In this document: piece by piece, positions 44,817-57,025 of the stretch
Layout: the number at the start of each line of letters is the position of its first letter
Position numbering within the stretch: the stretch's first letter is position 1
Source: Prescottella equi
GTDB lineage: Bacteria > Actinomycetota > Actinomycetes > Mycobacteriales > Mycobacteriaceae
DNA length: 64,000 nucleotides
Reading direction: 5' to 3'
Assembly: GCF_020171745.1 (NCBI RefSeq)
Contig: NZ_JAIVAH010000013.1
Coordinates: 186,001-250,000, forward strand
Program-made: the position numbers and the translations under genes
Notes under the pieces: generated by a model
The model's database searches: none
Told to the model about the DNA's origin: nothing
The model's input: only the letters and a program-made list of their open reading frames with translations

Positions 44817-45320
44817 CAGTACTCCTCTGTCAGCAGGCTCGCGGTGGTACTGCGAGCGGCCCGCCACCCCCCGGGTGGACGAGACCAATGAATCGGTCAT
44901 GCCCCGCAACCGTAAAGGTGCATACGAAATCGCGTCAACACTTTCAGCTAGTGGCGATTTGCATATCTTCGGAGCGAAGAATTAACGCCCTGGACATTTA
45001 CATGCGGTCCGCCGTGTGATTACGTGCCGGTAGGGGCCGCGAACGTGTTCCTGCACGTGGTCGCGCGTGTCTCCTGAACGGTCGTCCTGAATGTTCTCGC
45101 TCCTCGGGTTACTCCCGAGTATTCTTCGGCCATTCTCGTTAACCCTGCCGCCACATATTCTTCAAACTTGAAGGACGTCACCTCGGCGGACATGGATCTT
45201 GGTGCGCGAATATTGTTTGACGGTCGTCCAGTTGGAGAATTGTCAACTTTCCGGGATTTGTCGGACTCCTCGCGCCCGGGCGGGCACGGACGGCGATTTG
45301 CGCAGTGCGATGATCACCGG
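44817..45320. other. Divergent regulatory region between whiB3 and the Rv3415c-like gene
   Basis: This gap of about 500 bases is clearly AT-richer than its surroundings between about 44,920 and 45,250. It holds the predicted whiB3 promoter and an inverted repeat AAATCGC (44927-44933) / GCGATTT (44954-44960). I see no gene. An open frame entering it from the right (from 45168) lacks coding character in this part. Confidence 0.6.
44909..44938 (-). promoter_or_regulatory. Predicted whiB3 promoter
   Basis: On the minus strand, TTGACG (44938-44933) and TACGGT (44914-44909) are spaced by 18 bases. Transcription would begin about 85 bases before the whiB3 ATG. Confidence 0.45.
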
Positions 45321-46124
45321 ATGCTGCTCGACGCTGCGTTCGGCTCCACGCCCGGCCGGAACCCGTTGCCCGCCCCCGCCGATCCTGCCGATCCGGCGGA
45401 GCGCTGGTTGCGCGCGGTCGCCCTCGGCGGGCAGGGCCGGTACGCGCAGGCCCGGGCGACGCTCGACGACCTGCAGCGCACGCCGGGAATCGATCCGGCG
45501 CTGGCGTCGCTGGCGTCGAGCACGCGCGCATCGTTGCTGCGTCAGCTCGGCGGTCACGCGGCCGCGTCCGGGTACGACGGCACGGCTCTGGCCCTGATCG
45601 GCCGCGACGGTCCGGACGAGCGTCGCCGGCACGAGGCGCGCTGCGACGCGCTGACCGGTCTCGCCGCCGACGCCCTGGGATGCGGCAGGCTCGCGCTCGG
45701 CCGGCGGTTGCTCGAGCGGTGTGCCGCACACCTCGCGGACGTGGGCGACGAGGACGCGTTGTGGCGTCAGCACGTGCGGTTGGACTGGGTGACCGCCGAG
45801 ATCGCCTTGGCGTCCGGCGACTTCGCGACCGCGACGATCCACACGGACAGCGCCGTCGCCCGGTCGGCGGACCATCCGTCGGTACGCCATCGCATCAAGT
45901 CGGCCCTGCTCTCCGCGGCCGCCGCAACCGGGCTTCCGACCCTCGACCGCGCGATCGAGACGGCCGAGGGAGTGCTCGCAGACAGCGGCGCGCACGGCCT
46001 GCTGCCACTGCGCTGGGCGGCGGCGATGCTGCTCGACGGCGTCAGGCCGGATCCGGCCGTGCGAGTGGTGCGGGACGAGTGCGCCGCCGAGATCGCGCGT
46101 CGGGGCGGGCGGTTCGCGAAATGA
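45321..46124 (+). CDS. Conserved helical protein of unknown function (Rv3415c-like)
   Basis: The protein (267 residues from ATG 45321) is Ala/Leu/Arg-rich and looks like stacked helices of a TPR-like repeat. Examples are AERWLRAVALGGQGRYAQARATLDDL and ALTGLAADALGCGRLALGRRLLERCAAHL. I do not know its function. Its position between whiB3 and sigD matches Rv3415c, and the length is similar. The frame is open back to 45168, but that stretch is AT-rich and non-coding in character, so I prefer the internal ATG, which lacks a clear ribosome-binding site. Confidence 0.65.
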   Translation: MLLDAAFGSTPGRNPLPAPADPADPAERWLRAVALGGQGRYAQARATLDDLQRTPGIDPALASLASSTRASLLRQLGGHAAASGYDGTALALIGRDGPDERRRHEARCDALTGLAADALGCGRLALGRRLLERCAAHLADVGDEDALWRQHVRLDWVTAEIALASGDFATATIHTDSAVARSADHPSVRHRIKSALLSAAAATGLPTLDRAIETAEGVLADSGAHGLLPLRWAAAMLLDGVRPDPAVRVVRDECAAEIARRGGRFAK

Positions 46125-46252
46125 CCGTCGGATATTCGAACGATGCGATGTCCGGTCGGACTCTGTAGTTAGAGTGACAGGGTTCCGCTGCGAGGTGGAA
46201 GCACACCCGGCTGGGGGGACGTGCCACTGTAACGCCAGGATCCACTCTGACG

Positions 46253-46831
46253 ATGTCTAACACGGGTGAGGAGTTGAACTCCGCAGTCGCTGCTGCCGCG
46301 CAAGGCGACCGGAACGCTCTGTCCCAGGTTCTCGCCAGTATCCGCCCATTGGTCGTGCGGTATTGCAGGGCCCGGGTCGGTGCTGCCGAACGCGGCCAGC
46401 TGTCTGCGGACGACGTGGCGCAGGAAGTGTGCCTCGCGGTGATGACGGCGCTTCCCAGGTACCAGGACCAGGGTCGGCCGTTCATGGCGTTCGTCTACGG
46501 AATCGCCGCGCACAAGGTCGCCGACGCGCACCGAAACGCGGCGCGTAACAAATCCGATCCTGTTGCTGAAGTACCAGATGTCGTATCCGCGGACGACAGC
46601 CCGGAGGAACGGGCTCTCAACTCGGAGACGAGCCGACAGGTGAACGCTTTGCTGCAGACGCTTCCCGAGAAGCATCGCGAGATCCTCGTCCTCCGGCTCG
46701 TCGTCGGGTTGTCGGCCGAGGAGACGGCAGCGGCAGTCGGTAGTACTGCCGGGGCGGTGCGCGTGGCTCAACACCGGGCTCTCGCGAAGTTGAAGAAGGA
46801 AGTGACGAAAGCAGGTGAGAGACATGGCTAG
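46253..46831 (+). CDS. sigD: ECF RNA polymerase sigma factor SigD
   Basis: This 192-residue ECF sigma factor has region 2 (LSADDVAQEVCLAVMTALPRY and FMAFVYGIAAHKVADAHR) and region 4 (LPEKHREILVLRLVVGLSAEETAAAVG). The order Rv3415c-like gene, sigD, anti-sigma gene, guaB2 matches the SigD locus of mycobacteria. In that group SigD acts in stationary phase and starvation. The stop overlaps the anti-sigma start by 8 bases. Confidence 0.92.
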   Translation: MSNTGEELNSAVAAAAQGDRNALSQVLASIRPLVVRYCRARVGAAERGQLSADDVAQEVCLAVMTALPRYQDQGRPFMAFVYGIAAHKVADAHRNAARNKSDPVAEVPDVVSADDSPEERALNSETSRQVNALLQTLPEKHREILVLRLVVGLSAEETAAAVGSTAGAVRVAQHRALAKLKKEVTKAGERHG

Positions 46832-47801
46832 GGGCAACAGTGGCGAGCCGGGCGACCCCCACGCCGATCTCGCCGGAAACGGCATGCCGATCGATGTCGC
46901 CGCGGTCCGCCGCGACGACGCCCTGATCGACGCGATCTCCACCGACGGGCCCGTTGCCACGGACAGCCCCGAGGAGTACCAGGTCGCGGCTCTGCTCTCG
47001 AACTGGCGTGCCGAGATCCTCGCGCAGCCGATGCCGGCCGAACCGGACCTCGACGACATCGTCGCCCGAGTCCAGGCCGAACTCGGCGCCCGGGACGATC
47101 TCGTCACCCGCACCCGCTCCGGTCGCAACCATCTGCGGCTGCTCCGCCCGATCGCCGCCGCAGCGGCTGTCGTGGCGATCGCGATGGGCGGCATGACGAT
47201 CTTCTCCTACAACGCCGAACCCGGTGATCCGCTGTGGGGCGTCAAGCAGGTCGTCTTCACCGAGCGGGCCGCATCGACCGTCGCCAAGATCGACACCACC
47301 ACCAACCTCGAGGAAGCCGAGCGGCTCATCGCGTCCGGTGACGCCGCCGGAGCGAAGGCCAAGCTCGAGTCCGCCGGAGCCCGCGCGAGCGCGGTCAACG
47401 AGGCGGGGACTCGGGACGAGCTCAACGTGTGGCGTCAGCGGTTGCTCACCGAGTTGGACAAGGCGGTACCCACGCCGCCGCCTCCCGCGCCGTCGGCACC
47501 GGAGCAGCCCCCGGTCTCGGGTGATCCGTCGTCCGCGGGTTCGGGACAGCAGACGTCGCCGATGATCTCGCAGTGGCCGACGTCCGTGCCGAACCCGGGC
47601 CTGCAGGGCGTGAACCCCAGTACGTCGACAGTTGCGTCACCGTCGGGTACGCCGTCGAGCACGCCTACACCTGGCTCGGAGACCTCGGCCACCGGAACGC
47701 CCTCGCCGACGACGCCCACTACGACGTCTCCGGCGACGTCGACCAGCAAGGCCAGCAGCGGTTCACTGGGCGGGCAGCCGCCGCTCACGCCCTCGCCCTG
47801 A
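46824..47801 (+). CDS. rsdA: Anti-sigma-D factor RsdA
   Basis: The 325-residue protein has the RsdA sigma-binding segment near residues 30-40 (RRDDALIDAIS), a second cytoplasmic helical region, one transmembrane helix (about 110-125) and a tail of more than 90 Pro/Ser/Thr-rich residues, probably outside the cell. It should bind and inhibit SigD until degraded. ATG 46824 has AGGTGAG 5 bases upstream, inside the end of sigD. A GTG at 46815 is an alternative. Confidence 0.87.
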   Translation: MARGNSGEPGDPHADLAGNGMPIDVAAVRRDDALIDAISTDGPVATDSPEEYQVAALLSNWRAEILAQPMPAEPDLDDIVARVQAELGARDDLVTRTRSGRNHLRLLRPIAAAAAVVAIAMGGMTIFSYNAEPGDPLWGVKQVVFTERAASTVAKIDTTTNLEEAERLIASGDAAGAKAKLESAGARASAVNEAGTRDELNVWRQRLLTELDKAVPTPPPPAPSAPEQPPVSGDPSSAGSGQQTSPMISQWPTSVPNPGLQGVNPSTSTVASPSGTPSSTPTPGSETSATGTPSPTTPTTTSPATSTSKASSGSLGGQPPLTPSP

Positions 47802-47828
47802 TCCAGCGGCTCCGACGCAGCAACGACG

Positions 47829-47862
47829 CAACGGCCCGGCAAGTTTCCTTGCCGGGCCGTTG
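47829..47862. terminator. Terminator after rsdA
   Basis: A 15-bp stem (47829-47843 with 47848-47862) on a TTTC loop is followed by TCGTCGTT. It lies between convergent rsdA and the DUF5319 gene and may serve both. Confidence 0.85.
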
Positions 47863-47890
47863 TCGTCGTTCGTGAAGCTGTCGGCGGGCC

Positions 47891-48295
47891 TCAGAGATCG
47901 AAGCTGTCGCCGTGCAGTGCGTCGTTCATCGACGCGTCCGCGTAGCCGCGGCAGTAGTCCCACGTCACGTACGCGTCGGGCGACGGGTCGTAGGCCGGCT
48001 CGTGCGGACGAACCGTGCCGTCGACGAGTAGCTGGAGAAGATTCGCGCGCAGCATGTCCCAGTCGTGGTAGTGGTCCGCCTGGCAGTCGTCGCAGCACAC
48101 CACCAGTCCGCGGATACCGCGATGGCTCAGGAGTGCCTCGTACACCGCGAGATCCGCGAGATCTTCTTCCACGGCGAGACGCTCGTGGGGGTCGAGCGGC
48201 TGACCCGGCTCGATCGCGTCGAGCGCAGCGGACGGGTCGGCGGGGTCACCAGCGAAGGGGTCCGGGGGAAGGCCGGGAGGCAGTTGATCGCGCAC
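47891..48295 (-). CDS. DUF5319 protein (Rv3412-like)
   Basis: This 134-residue acidic protein is conserved in actinobacteria, but its function is unknown. Its core is VVCCDDCQADHYHDWDMLRANL with a CxxC pair and nearby His/Asp residues that could bind a metal, followed by LVDGTVRPHEPAYDP. It reads opposite to guaB2, as Rv3412 does. The GTG start has no clear ribosome-binding site, so the mRNA may be leaderless. Confidence 0.78.
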   Translation of the reverse strand: MRDQLPPGLPPDPFAGDPADPSAALDAIEPGQPLDPHERLAVEEDLADLAVYEALLSHRGIRGLVVCCDDCQADHYHDWDMLRANLLQLLVDGTVRPHEPAYDPSPDAYVTWDYCRGYADASMNDALHGDSFDL

Positions 48296-48427
48296 AACAC
48301 CACGGTACGCAGGTCAGCCCGGTCTGCGCTAGCTGATCACGCCCGGTGCGTCGCGGAGCGTCCCTGAGCCGCCCGGAGCGAGCCGATATCCGCGAGCCGA
48401 TACCATGGACAGCGGGCGAAGGAATAG

Positions 48428-50011
<1,584 letters not shown>

Positions 50012-50041
50012 GCACACCTAACAATCGAGAAAGGGGCGCGC

Positions 50042-51181
50042 GTGCGCGACCTCGTCGAAATCGGCATGGGCCGGACTGCCCGACGTACCTACGAGCTGGA
50101 CGACGTCAATATCGTTCCGTCTCGTCGGACCCGCTCCTCCAAGGAGGTGTCGACGGCGTGGCAGATCGATGCGTACCGCTTCGACATCCCGGTGCTGGCG
50201 CATCCGACCGATGCACTGGTGTCGCCGTCGTTCGCGATCGAGCTCGGCAAGGCCGGCGGTCTCGGTGTCATCAACGGTGAGGGCCTGTGGGGTCGGCACG
50301 CCGACGTCGAGCAGAAGCTCGCCGAACTGGCGGAGATGGCGGAGAAGGAAGTCGATCCGGACATTGCCGTCGCACGCCTGCAGGAACTGCACGCCGCGCC
50401 GATCCAGCCCGAGCTGCTGGCCGCCGCCGTCGCACGGGTCCGTGACGCCGGGGTCACCACCGCCGTCCGGGTCAGCCCGCAGAACGCCCGCGCGCTCACC
50501 CCGGCGCTCGTGAAGGCCGGCATCGATCTGCTGGTCATCCACGGCACGATCATCTCGGCCGAGCACGTCGCGCACGGGGACAGCGAGCCGCTGAACCTGA
50601 AGACCTTCATCTCCGAGCTCGACGTCCCGGTCATCGCCGGTGGTGTGAGCGATCACCGCACCGCGCTGCACCTGATGCGTACCGGCGCGGCCGGCGTCAT
50701 CGTGGGCTACGGCTCCACCGAGGGCGCCACCACCACCCGCGAGGTCCTCGGCATCGGCGTGCCGATGGCGACGGCGATCGCCGACGCCGCCGCAGCGCGT
50801 CGCGACTACCTCGACGAGACCGGTGGCCGCTACGTGCACGTCATCGCCGACGGCGACATCACCACGTCGGGCGACTTCGCGAAGGCCATCGCGTGCGGTG
50901 CCGACGCGGCCGTCATCGGTGCGCCCCTCGCGGTCGCGCAGGAGGCTCCGGGCGGCGGCTGGTTCTGGCCGTCCGCGGCGGCGCATCCGTCGATGCCGCG
51001 CGGCTCGCTGCTGCCGGTGTCGTACGGCGAGCGCCCGAACCTGGACCAGGTGCTGAACGGTCCGTCGGACGACCCGTACGGCTCGCTCAACTTCGTCGGC
51101 GGTCTGCGCCGGTCGATGGCGAAGTCGGGCTACTCCGACCTCAAGGAGTTCCAGAAGGTCGGCCTGAGCGTTCGCGCCTGA
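50042..51181 (+). CDS. guaB3: GuaB3-type IMPDH/GMP reductase family protein lacking the catalytic Cys
   Basis: The 379-residue protein is an IMPDH-family barrel without CBS domains. In the active-site loop, ATTTREVLGIG aligns with [11 protein letters not shown] of the neighbouring GuaB, so the catalytic Cys is Thr (T230). The mechanism using a covalent Cys adduct should therefore not operate. Its role is unclear; a regulatory or different nucleotide reaction is possible. AAAGGGG precedes the GTG start. It follows guaB by 30 bases, as in mycobacteria. Confidence 0.88.
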   Translation: MRDLVEIGMGRTARRTYELDDVNIVPSRRTRSSKEVSTAWQIDAYRFDIPVLAHPTDALVSPSFAIELGKAGGLGVINGEGLWGRHADVEQKLAELAEMAEKEVDPDIAVARLQELHAAPIQPELLAAAVARVRDAGVTTAVRVSPQNARALTPALVKAGIDLLVIHGTIISAEHVAHGDSEPLNLKTFISELDVPVIAGGVSDHRTALHLMRTGAAGVIVGYGSTEGATTTREVLGIGVPMATAIADAAAARRDYLDETGGRYVHVIADGDITTSGDFAKAIACGADAAVIGAPLAVAQEAPGGGWFWPSAAAHPSMPRGSLLPVSYGERPNLDQVLNGPSDDPYGSLNFVGGLRRSMAKSGYSDLKEFQKVGLSVRA

Positions 51182-51193
51182 TTCGCCCCTTCC

Positions 51194-51254
51194 TCTGTGG
51201 CCGAATGTCACATCCGTTCAGCTGAACCGAACGGGTGTGACATTCGGCCACAGA
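51194..51254 (+). terminator. Long hairpin terminator after guaB3
   Basis: A perfect 19-bp repeat (51194-51212 with 51236-51254) continues through a G-U pair and a further 5-bp repeat (51214-51218 with 51230-51234), giving about 25 bp around an 11-base loop. CGTTTGG follows. Confidence 0.85.
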
Positions 51255-51382
51255 CGTTTGGGGGAACCACCACCATGTGTGGAACCTCTGGTTACAGTTA
51301 GGGCACCCTTGTGGCTCGAGTCACAGGAATGCGGTGCATACTGGCGAGTAGCAAACCCGGTTTCTTCGGTGGAGGTGTGCAA

Positions 51383-53134
51383 ATGGGCAAGCAGCGTGCA
51401 ACCGACTACGACGTGCTCGTCGTCGGCTCCGGATTCGGTGGCAGCGTCACCGCACTCCGGTTGGTCGAGAAGGGCTACAAGGTCGGGGTGCTCGAGGCAG
51501 GCCGTCGCTACGCCGACGCCGACTTCGCCAAGACCTCGTGGGATCTCAAGCGGTTCCTGTGGGCGCCGGCCCTCGGCTGCTACGGCATCCAGCGCGTCCA
51601 CCTGCTGCGCGACGTCCTGATCCTCGCCGGCGCGGGCGTCGGCGGCGGCTCGCTCAACTACGCCAACACCCTCTACAAGCCGCCGGCGTCGTTCTTCCAG
51701 GACCCGCAGTGGCGCGACATCACCGACTGGGACTCCGAACTCACGCCGCACTACGAGCAGGCCCGCAAGATGCTCGGTGTCGTGCAGAACCCGCACATGA
51801 CCCCCGCCGACGAGGTCATCAAGTCGGTGGCCGAGGACATGGGCGTGGGTGAGACGTTCATCCAGACGCCGGTCGGCGTGTTCTTCGGCGAGCCCGGCGA
51901 GACCGTCCCGGACCCGTACTTCGGCGGCGCCGGTCCCGCCCGCACCGGTTGCATCGAGTGCGGCGAGTGCATGACCGGCTGCCGGCACGGCGCCAAGAAC
52001 ACGCTGATCAAGAACTACCTCGGCCTCGCCGAGAAGGCCGGCGCCACGATCGTCCCGATGACCACCGTCGAGTCGCTGCACGAGGCGTCGGACGGGACGT
52101 GGGACGTCGTGACCCGCCGCACCGGCGCCAAGGTCCGCAAGAACCACCGGACGTACACCGCGAAGTACGTCGTCGTCGCGGCCGGCACATGGGGCACCCA
52201 GCACCTGCTGCACAAGATGAAGGACACCGGCACGCTGCCCAAGCTGTCGGGGCGGCTGGGCGATCTGACCCGCACCAACTCCGAGTCGATCGTCGGCGCC
52301 GGGAAGATGAAGGTCGATCCGGCGATGGACCTCACCCACGGCGTCGCCATCACGTCGTCGTTCCATCCGACGTCGGACACCCACATCGAGCCGGTCCGCT
52401 ACGGCAAGGGCTCCAACGCGATGGGCCTGCTGCAGACGCTCATGACGGACGGCGGCGGCTCCACCCCGCGCTGGGTGAAGCTGCTCGGCACGATCGCCCG
52501 CAATCCGGTGCAGATGCTCCGGATGCTCTCGGTCAAGGACTGGAGCGAGCGGACGATCATCGCGCTCGTCATGCAGAACCTCGACAACTCGATCACCACT
52601 TACACCAAGCGCGGGATCCTCGGCCGCCGCAAGGTGACCAGTAAGCAGGGGCACGGCGAGCCGAACCCGACGTGGATTCCGGCCGGCAACGAGGCGACCC
52701 GACGCATCGCCGACAAGATCGACGGTGTCGCCGGCGGCACGTGGGGTGAGGTTTTCAACATCCCGCTCACCGCGCACTTCCTCGGCGGCTGCACGATCGG
52801 CGCCGACGCCGACCACGGTGTGATCGACCCGTACCACCGTGTGTACGGCTACCCGACGCTCAGCGTCGTCGACGGTGCCGCGGTGTCGGCCAACCTGGGC
52901 GTCAATCCGTCGCTGACGATCAGTGCGCAGGCCGAGCGGGCGGCGTCGCTGTGGCCGAACAAGGGCGAGCAGGACACCCGGCCCGCGCAGGGTGCGCCCT
53001 ACCAGCGGGTTCCCGCCGTCGCACCGAACATGCCGGTGGTGCCTGTCGGGGCGCCGGCCGCGCTGACCCTGCCGATCGTCGAGATCCGTGGAGGTCAGAA
53101 GGAGGACACCGAGGCGGGCAGCGGGGTCGCCTAG
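51383..53134 (+). CDS. choD: GMC-type oxidoreductase, ChoD-like
   Basis: This 583-residue flavoprotein has the FAD motif VLVVGSGFGGS at the N-terminus and the GMC C-terminal HFLGGCTIG and NLGVNPSLTISAQAER segments. It matches the gene called choD (cholesterol oxidase) in mycobacteria; a true cholesterol oxidase activity of that type is doubtful, so substrate is open. C190, C193, C196 and C200 form a CxxCxxCxxxC pattern, unusual in a GMC enzyme. GGAGG lies 7 bases before the ATG. Confidence 0.85.
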   Translation: MGKQRATDYDVLVVGSGFGGSVTALRLVEKGYKVGVLEAGRRYADADFAKTSWDLKRFLWAPALGCYGIQRVHLLRDVLILAGAGVGGGSLNYANTLYKPPASFFQDPQWRDITDWDSELTPHYEQARKMLGVVQNPHMTPADEVIKSVAEDMGVGETFIQTPVGVFFGEPGETVPDPYFGGAGPARTGCIECGECMTGCRHGAKNTLIKNYLGLAEKAGATIVPMTTVESLHEASDGTWDVVTRRTGAKVRKNHRTYTAKYVVVAAGTWGTQHLLHKMKDTGTLPKLSGRLGDLTRTNSESIVGAGKMKVDPAMDLTHGVAITSSFHPTSDTHIEPVRYGKGSNAMGLLQTLMTDGGGSTPRWVKLLGTIARNPVQMLRMLSVKDWSERTIIALVMQNLDNSITTYTKRGILGRRKVTSKQGHGEPNPTWIPAGNEATRRIADKIDGVAGGTWGEVFNIPLTAHFLGGCTIGADADHGVIDPYHRVYGYPTLSVVDGAAVSANLGVNPSLTISAQAERAASLWPNKGEQDTRPAQGAPYQRVPAVAPNMPVVPVGAPAALTLPIVEIRGGQKEDTEAGSGVA

Positions 53135-53175
53135 GCCGGGGAAGGCGTCGGAGCTGCGCATATTAGACTGTGGAG

Positions 53176-54747
<1,572 letters not shown>

Positions 54748-54759
54748 TCCCAGGCTGAA

Positions 54760-54798
54760 CGAGAGCGCCCCTCCTGATTATCCGGAGGGGCGCTCTCG
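54760..54798 (+). terminator. Terminator after guaA
   Basis: A perfect 15-bp stem (54760-54774 with 54784-54798) with a 9-base loop starts 12 bases after the guaA stop and is followed by TAGGTCTTG. Confidence 0.85.
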
Positions 54799-54832
54799 TA
54801 GGTCTTGCCAGTGGTGATCAAGATCGCCCAGG

Positions 54833-55474
54833 ATGACCGGTGTGACGGATGCGAGCTTCTGGTCGAACGGACGGACGGCGACAACCCGACTCCTGGCCGG
54901 GCACGCGGTGCTGTGGGCCGGCGTGGTGATCGCGGCGCTGCTGCCCACCTATTCGGTGTTCGTCCTCGGGACGATGTTCGTCTCGAAGCAGATCCTGACG
55001 ATGTCGGTCGCGCTGGCGCTCGCGACAGTCCTGGTCGCGCGCAGTAGAACCCGAGCGGTTGCCGGTGTGGCGCTCGCGGCGTCGGCTCTGCTTTTCAGAA
55101 CGCTGGCGTACTTCGTCTTGTTCGAGGGCGGCGGTCTGGTGGAGTCTCTCGACTTCGACGTGTCGCGCATCCTCATCTGGGGCGCGACCGCTGTCGGGGT
55201 GATGCTCGCGACCGCCGGATGGGTGGTCGCGCGCGGCCGGGCACCGGCGAGCCTGTCGGTGCTTCCGCTTGCTGTGGTCCTCAGCGTCGTGACGTTTCGT
55301 CTCACAGACTCCGCCGCGCTGGGCGCGACGATCGACTTCGCCTCGCGCGGTTGGGTGATCTTCGTCGTTCCCGCAGTGGTCACGGCGTGGGCGGCCGTCG
55401 CGGCCGAACGGTGGTCGGCGGGACGGTCCGCTAGCGGCGACGTCCCGGAGAGAACACCAGCACCGCGCCGATGA
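54833..55474 (+). CDS. Multi-pass membrane protein of unknown function
   Basis: The 213-residue protein has about six hydrophobic segments (roughly 22-42, 46-68, 74-94, 112-132, 138-156 and 172-190) and no motif I recognise. The C-terminus is Arg/Pro-rich. Its end overlaps the convergent 88-residue membrane protein by 44 bases. The start is ATG 54833; a GTG at 54842 is possible. The neighbourhood is a group of PspC-type membrane-stress genes, but a shared role is only a suggestion. Confidence 0.65.
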   Translation: MTGVTDASFWSNGRTATTRLLAGHAVLWAGVVIAALLPTYSVFVLGTMFVSKQILTMSVALALATVLVARSRTRAVAGVALAASALLFRTLAYFVLFEGGGLVESLDFDVSRILIWGATAVGVMLATAGWVVARGRAPASLSVLPLAVVLSVVTFRLTDSAALGATIDFASRGWVIFVVPAVVTAWAAVAAERWSAGRSASGDVPERTPAPRR

Positions 55475-55697
55475 CCACGGCCCCGACCACGAACAGCCAA
55501 CGGAACTCGACGTTCGCGAGGGGCTCGAGGGAGAACGGTCCGACCAGGGCCCACACACTGACCAGCACTGCGGCGAGGCCGGCGAGGAACAGGCCGATCG
55601 AGGGACGTCGGGACGGCGTCGGAACGGTCTGCTCGTCGGTGTCGTCGGCGGGGATGCCCGAGTTGGGGATGTCCGAGTTGTCAGCGAATTCAGCCAC
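55431..55697 (-). CDS. Small two-helix membrane protein
   Basis: This 88-residue protein has an acidic, disordered N-terminus of about 30 residues and two transmembrane helices (about 34-54 and 64-83), ending SPGRRR. The GTG start lies inside the end of the PspC-domain gene (8-base overlap), so it is cotranslated with it and is probably a partner of that protein. It is not a recognised family. Confidence 0.65.
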   Translation of the reverse strand: MAEFADNSDIPNSGIPADDTDEQTVPTPSRRPSIGLFLAGLAAVLVSVWALVGPFSLEPLANVEFRWLFVVGAVVIGAVLVFSPGRRR

Positions 55698-56979
55698 GGT
55701 AGACCCTCACTTCTCCGGCCTTGTTGTCGACTTTCAGGTTCAGAACCGGTCCGCCGACGCCATCGGCGCCACCGTTGACGGCGGTGTCTCCGATGCAATC
55801 GGTCGTGCCGAGCACGACGGAGCAGTCGGTGCGGACGTCCATGTTCTGCGGCACGATCACGGTGTAATTGCCGAGCTTGCCCTCGAGATGCACGTCCTTG
55901 TTCTCGGTCAGCTCGAGCTGGCGCAGATCGACGGTGAAGTCGCCGGCGGTGCCCTCGTACAAGGGAGCCAGTTCGGCCATCGATCGGGGCGTCCACGTGC
56001 GTTCGCCGACCCTCGACTCGTCCCAGTTCAGCGGTCCGACGATGGAGGCGAGGACCACGAACCCCGCGAGCGGGAAGCCCACGACGAGCAGTCCGTAGCC
56101 GCGTCGCAGGAACGCGCCGAGCAGCAGTCCGACGCCGATCACCGCGAGGGAGATCGCGCCGATCCGGGCGGGGGACAACCACTCCGCACCGGTCACGGCC
56201 CACACCGCGGTGGCGGCGGCCGCGGCGAGGACCGCGAGGCCCAGGACGACCGACGTGTACCGGCTGCGCGGCTTACGTGGAATCGCGGCCGGCGGCTCGG
56301 GTGCACGGGCGGGCTCGGGCAGATCCCACGCGAACGGGGCGACACCGAGTGGATCCCACGCGGGTGGGGTGGGCTCGGTCCGTGCGTCATCGGTGGAGCC
56401 GGATTGCGGTGCAGGAGAGGATGGTTCGTAGTGGTCGGGCAGCCGCGTGTACGGGCTGTACGCGGGAGGCGGGTAGGCGCCCGCCTGCGCGGTCTGGAAC
56501 GGCGTGACCGGGTAACTCGGGACCGCCTGCGCAATACTCGCCGGGAGCGGCGGCGGAACCGGCTGGCGCTGGTAGAGCAGCCACAGGCCGCCGAGCATGA
56601 GCGCGAAACTCAGCACGACCGAGCCGCCCATGCCGAACCCGATCGGTCCGATCGTGCTCAGGGCGATCGCGAGCGCGACGACCAGCACCACGGTCTTGGT
56701 GCCGGACTGCGAGCTGCGGCCGCGCCCGATCAGCGATTCGGCGGGGGACACCTGGTCGCCCGGCTTGCTCAGCAGCAGCCAGCACGCGATGTAGAGGATG
56801 ATGCCTGCGCCGCCGAAGATCGTCGACACGACGAACGCGACGCGCACCAGGACGGGATCGACGCGGTAGCGCTGGCCGATGCCGGCCGCGACACCCGCGA
56901 CGTGTCCCTGTCGCGGCAAGCGCAGCGGGCGCGTCCGCCAGAGGTCGTGAAGCTGATCCGAGAAGCTCCCTGTGGTCAT
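55690..56979 (-). CDS. PspC-domain multi-pass membrane protein
   Basis: The 429-residue protein starts with a PspC domain (about 15-75: GHVAGVAAGIGQRYRVDPVLVRVAFVV). Two further hydrophobic segments, a Pro-rich loop, three more helices and a C-terminal domain follow, the last rich in beta strands (DFTVDLRQLELTENKDVHLEGKLG), like the LiaF/YvqF DUF2154 type. LiaF proteins repress their neighbouring kinase in envelope-stress systems. It diverges from a PspC-histidine kinase, so a sensor-inhibitor role fits. The start ATG 56979 matches the domain. Confidence 0.8.
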   Translation of the reverse strand: MTTGSFSDQLHDLWRTRPLRLPRQGHVAGVAAGIGQRYRVDPVLVRVAFVVSTIFGGAGIILYIACWLLLSKPGDQVSPAESLIGRGRSSQSGTKTVVLVVALAIALSTIGPIGFGMGGSVVLSFALMLGGLWLLYQRQPVPPPLPASIAQAVPSYPVTPFQTAQAGAYPPPAYSPYTRLPDHYEPSSPAPQSGSTDDARTEPTPPAWDPLGVAPFAWDLPEPARAPEPPAAIPRKPRSRYTSVVLGLAVLAAAAATAVWAVTGAEWLSPARIGAISLAVIGVGLLLGAFLRRGYGLLVVGFPLAGFVVLASIVGPLNWDESRVGERTWTPRSMAELAPLYEGTAGDFTVDLRQLELTENKDVHLEGKLGNYTVIVPQNMDVRTDCSVVLGTTDCIGDTAVNGGADGVGGPVLNLKVDNKAGEVRVYRG

Positions 56980-57025
56980 GCATCCATCGTTCCGGTCGGT
57001 CGGTGGTTCGCACCATCGGGAACTA

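Noticed and set aside
45168..45320. N-terminal extension of the Rv3415c-like protein
   Set aside because: The stretch is AT-rich, lacks the codon pattern of the rest and would begin with TTG; the internal ATG gives the expected length.
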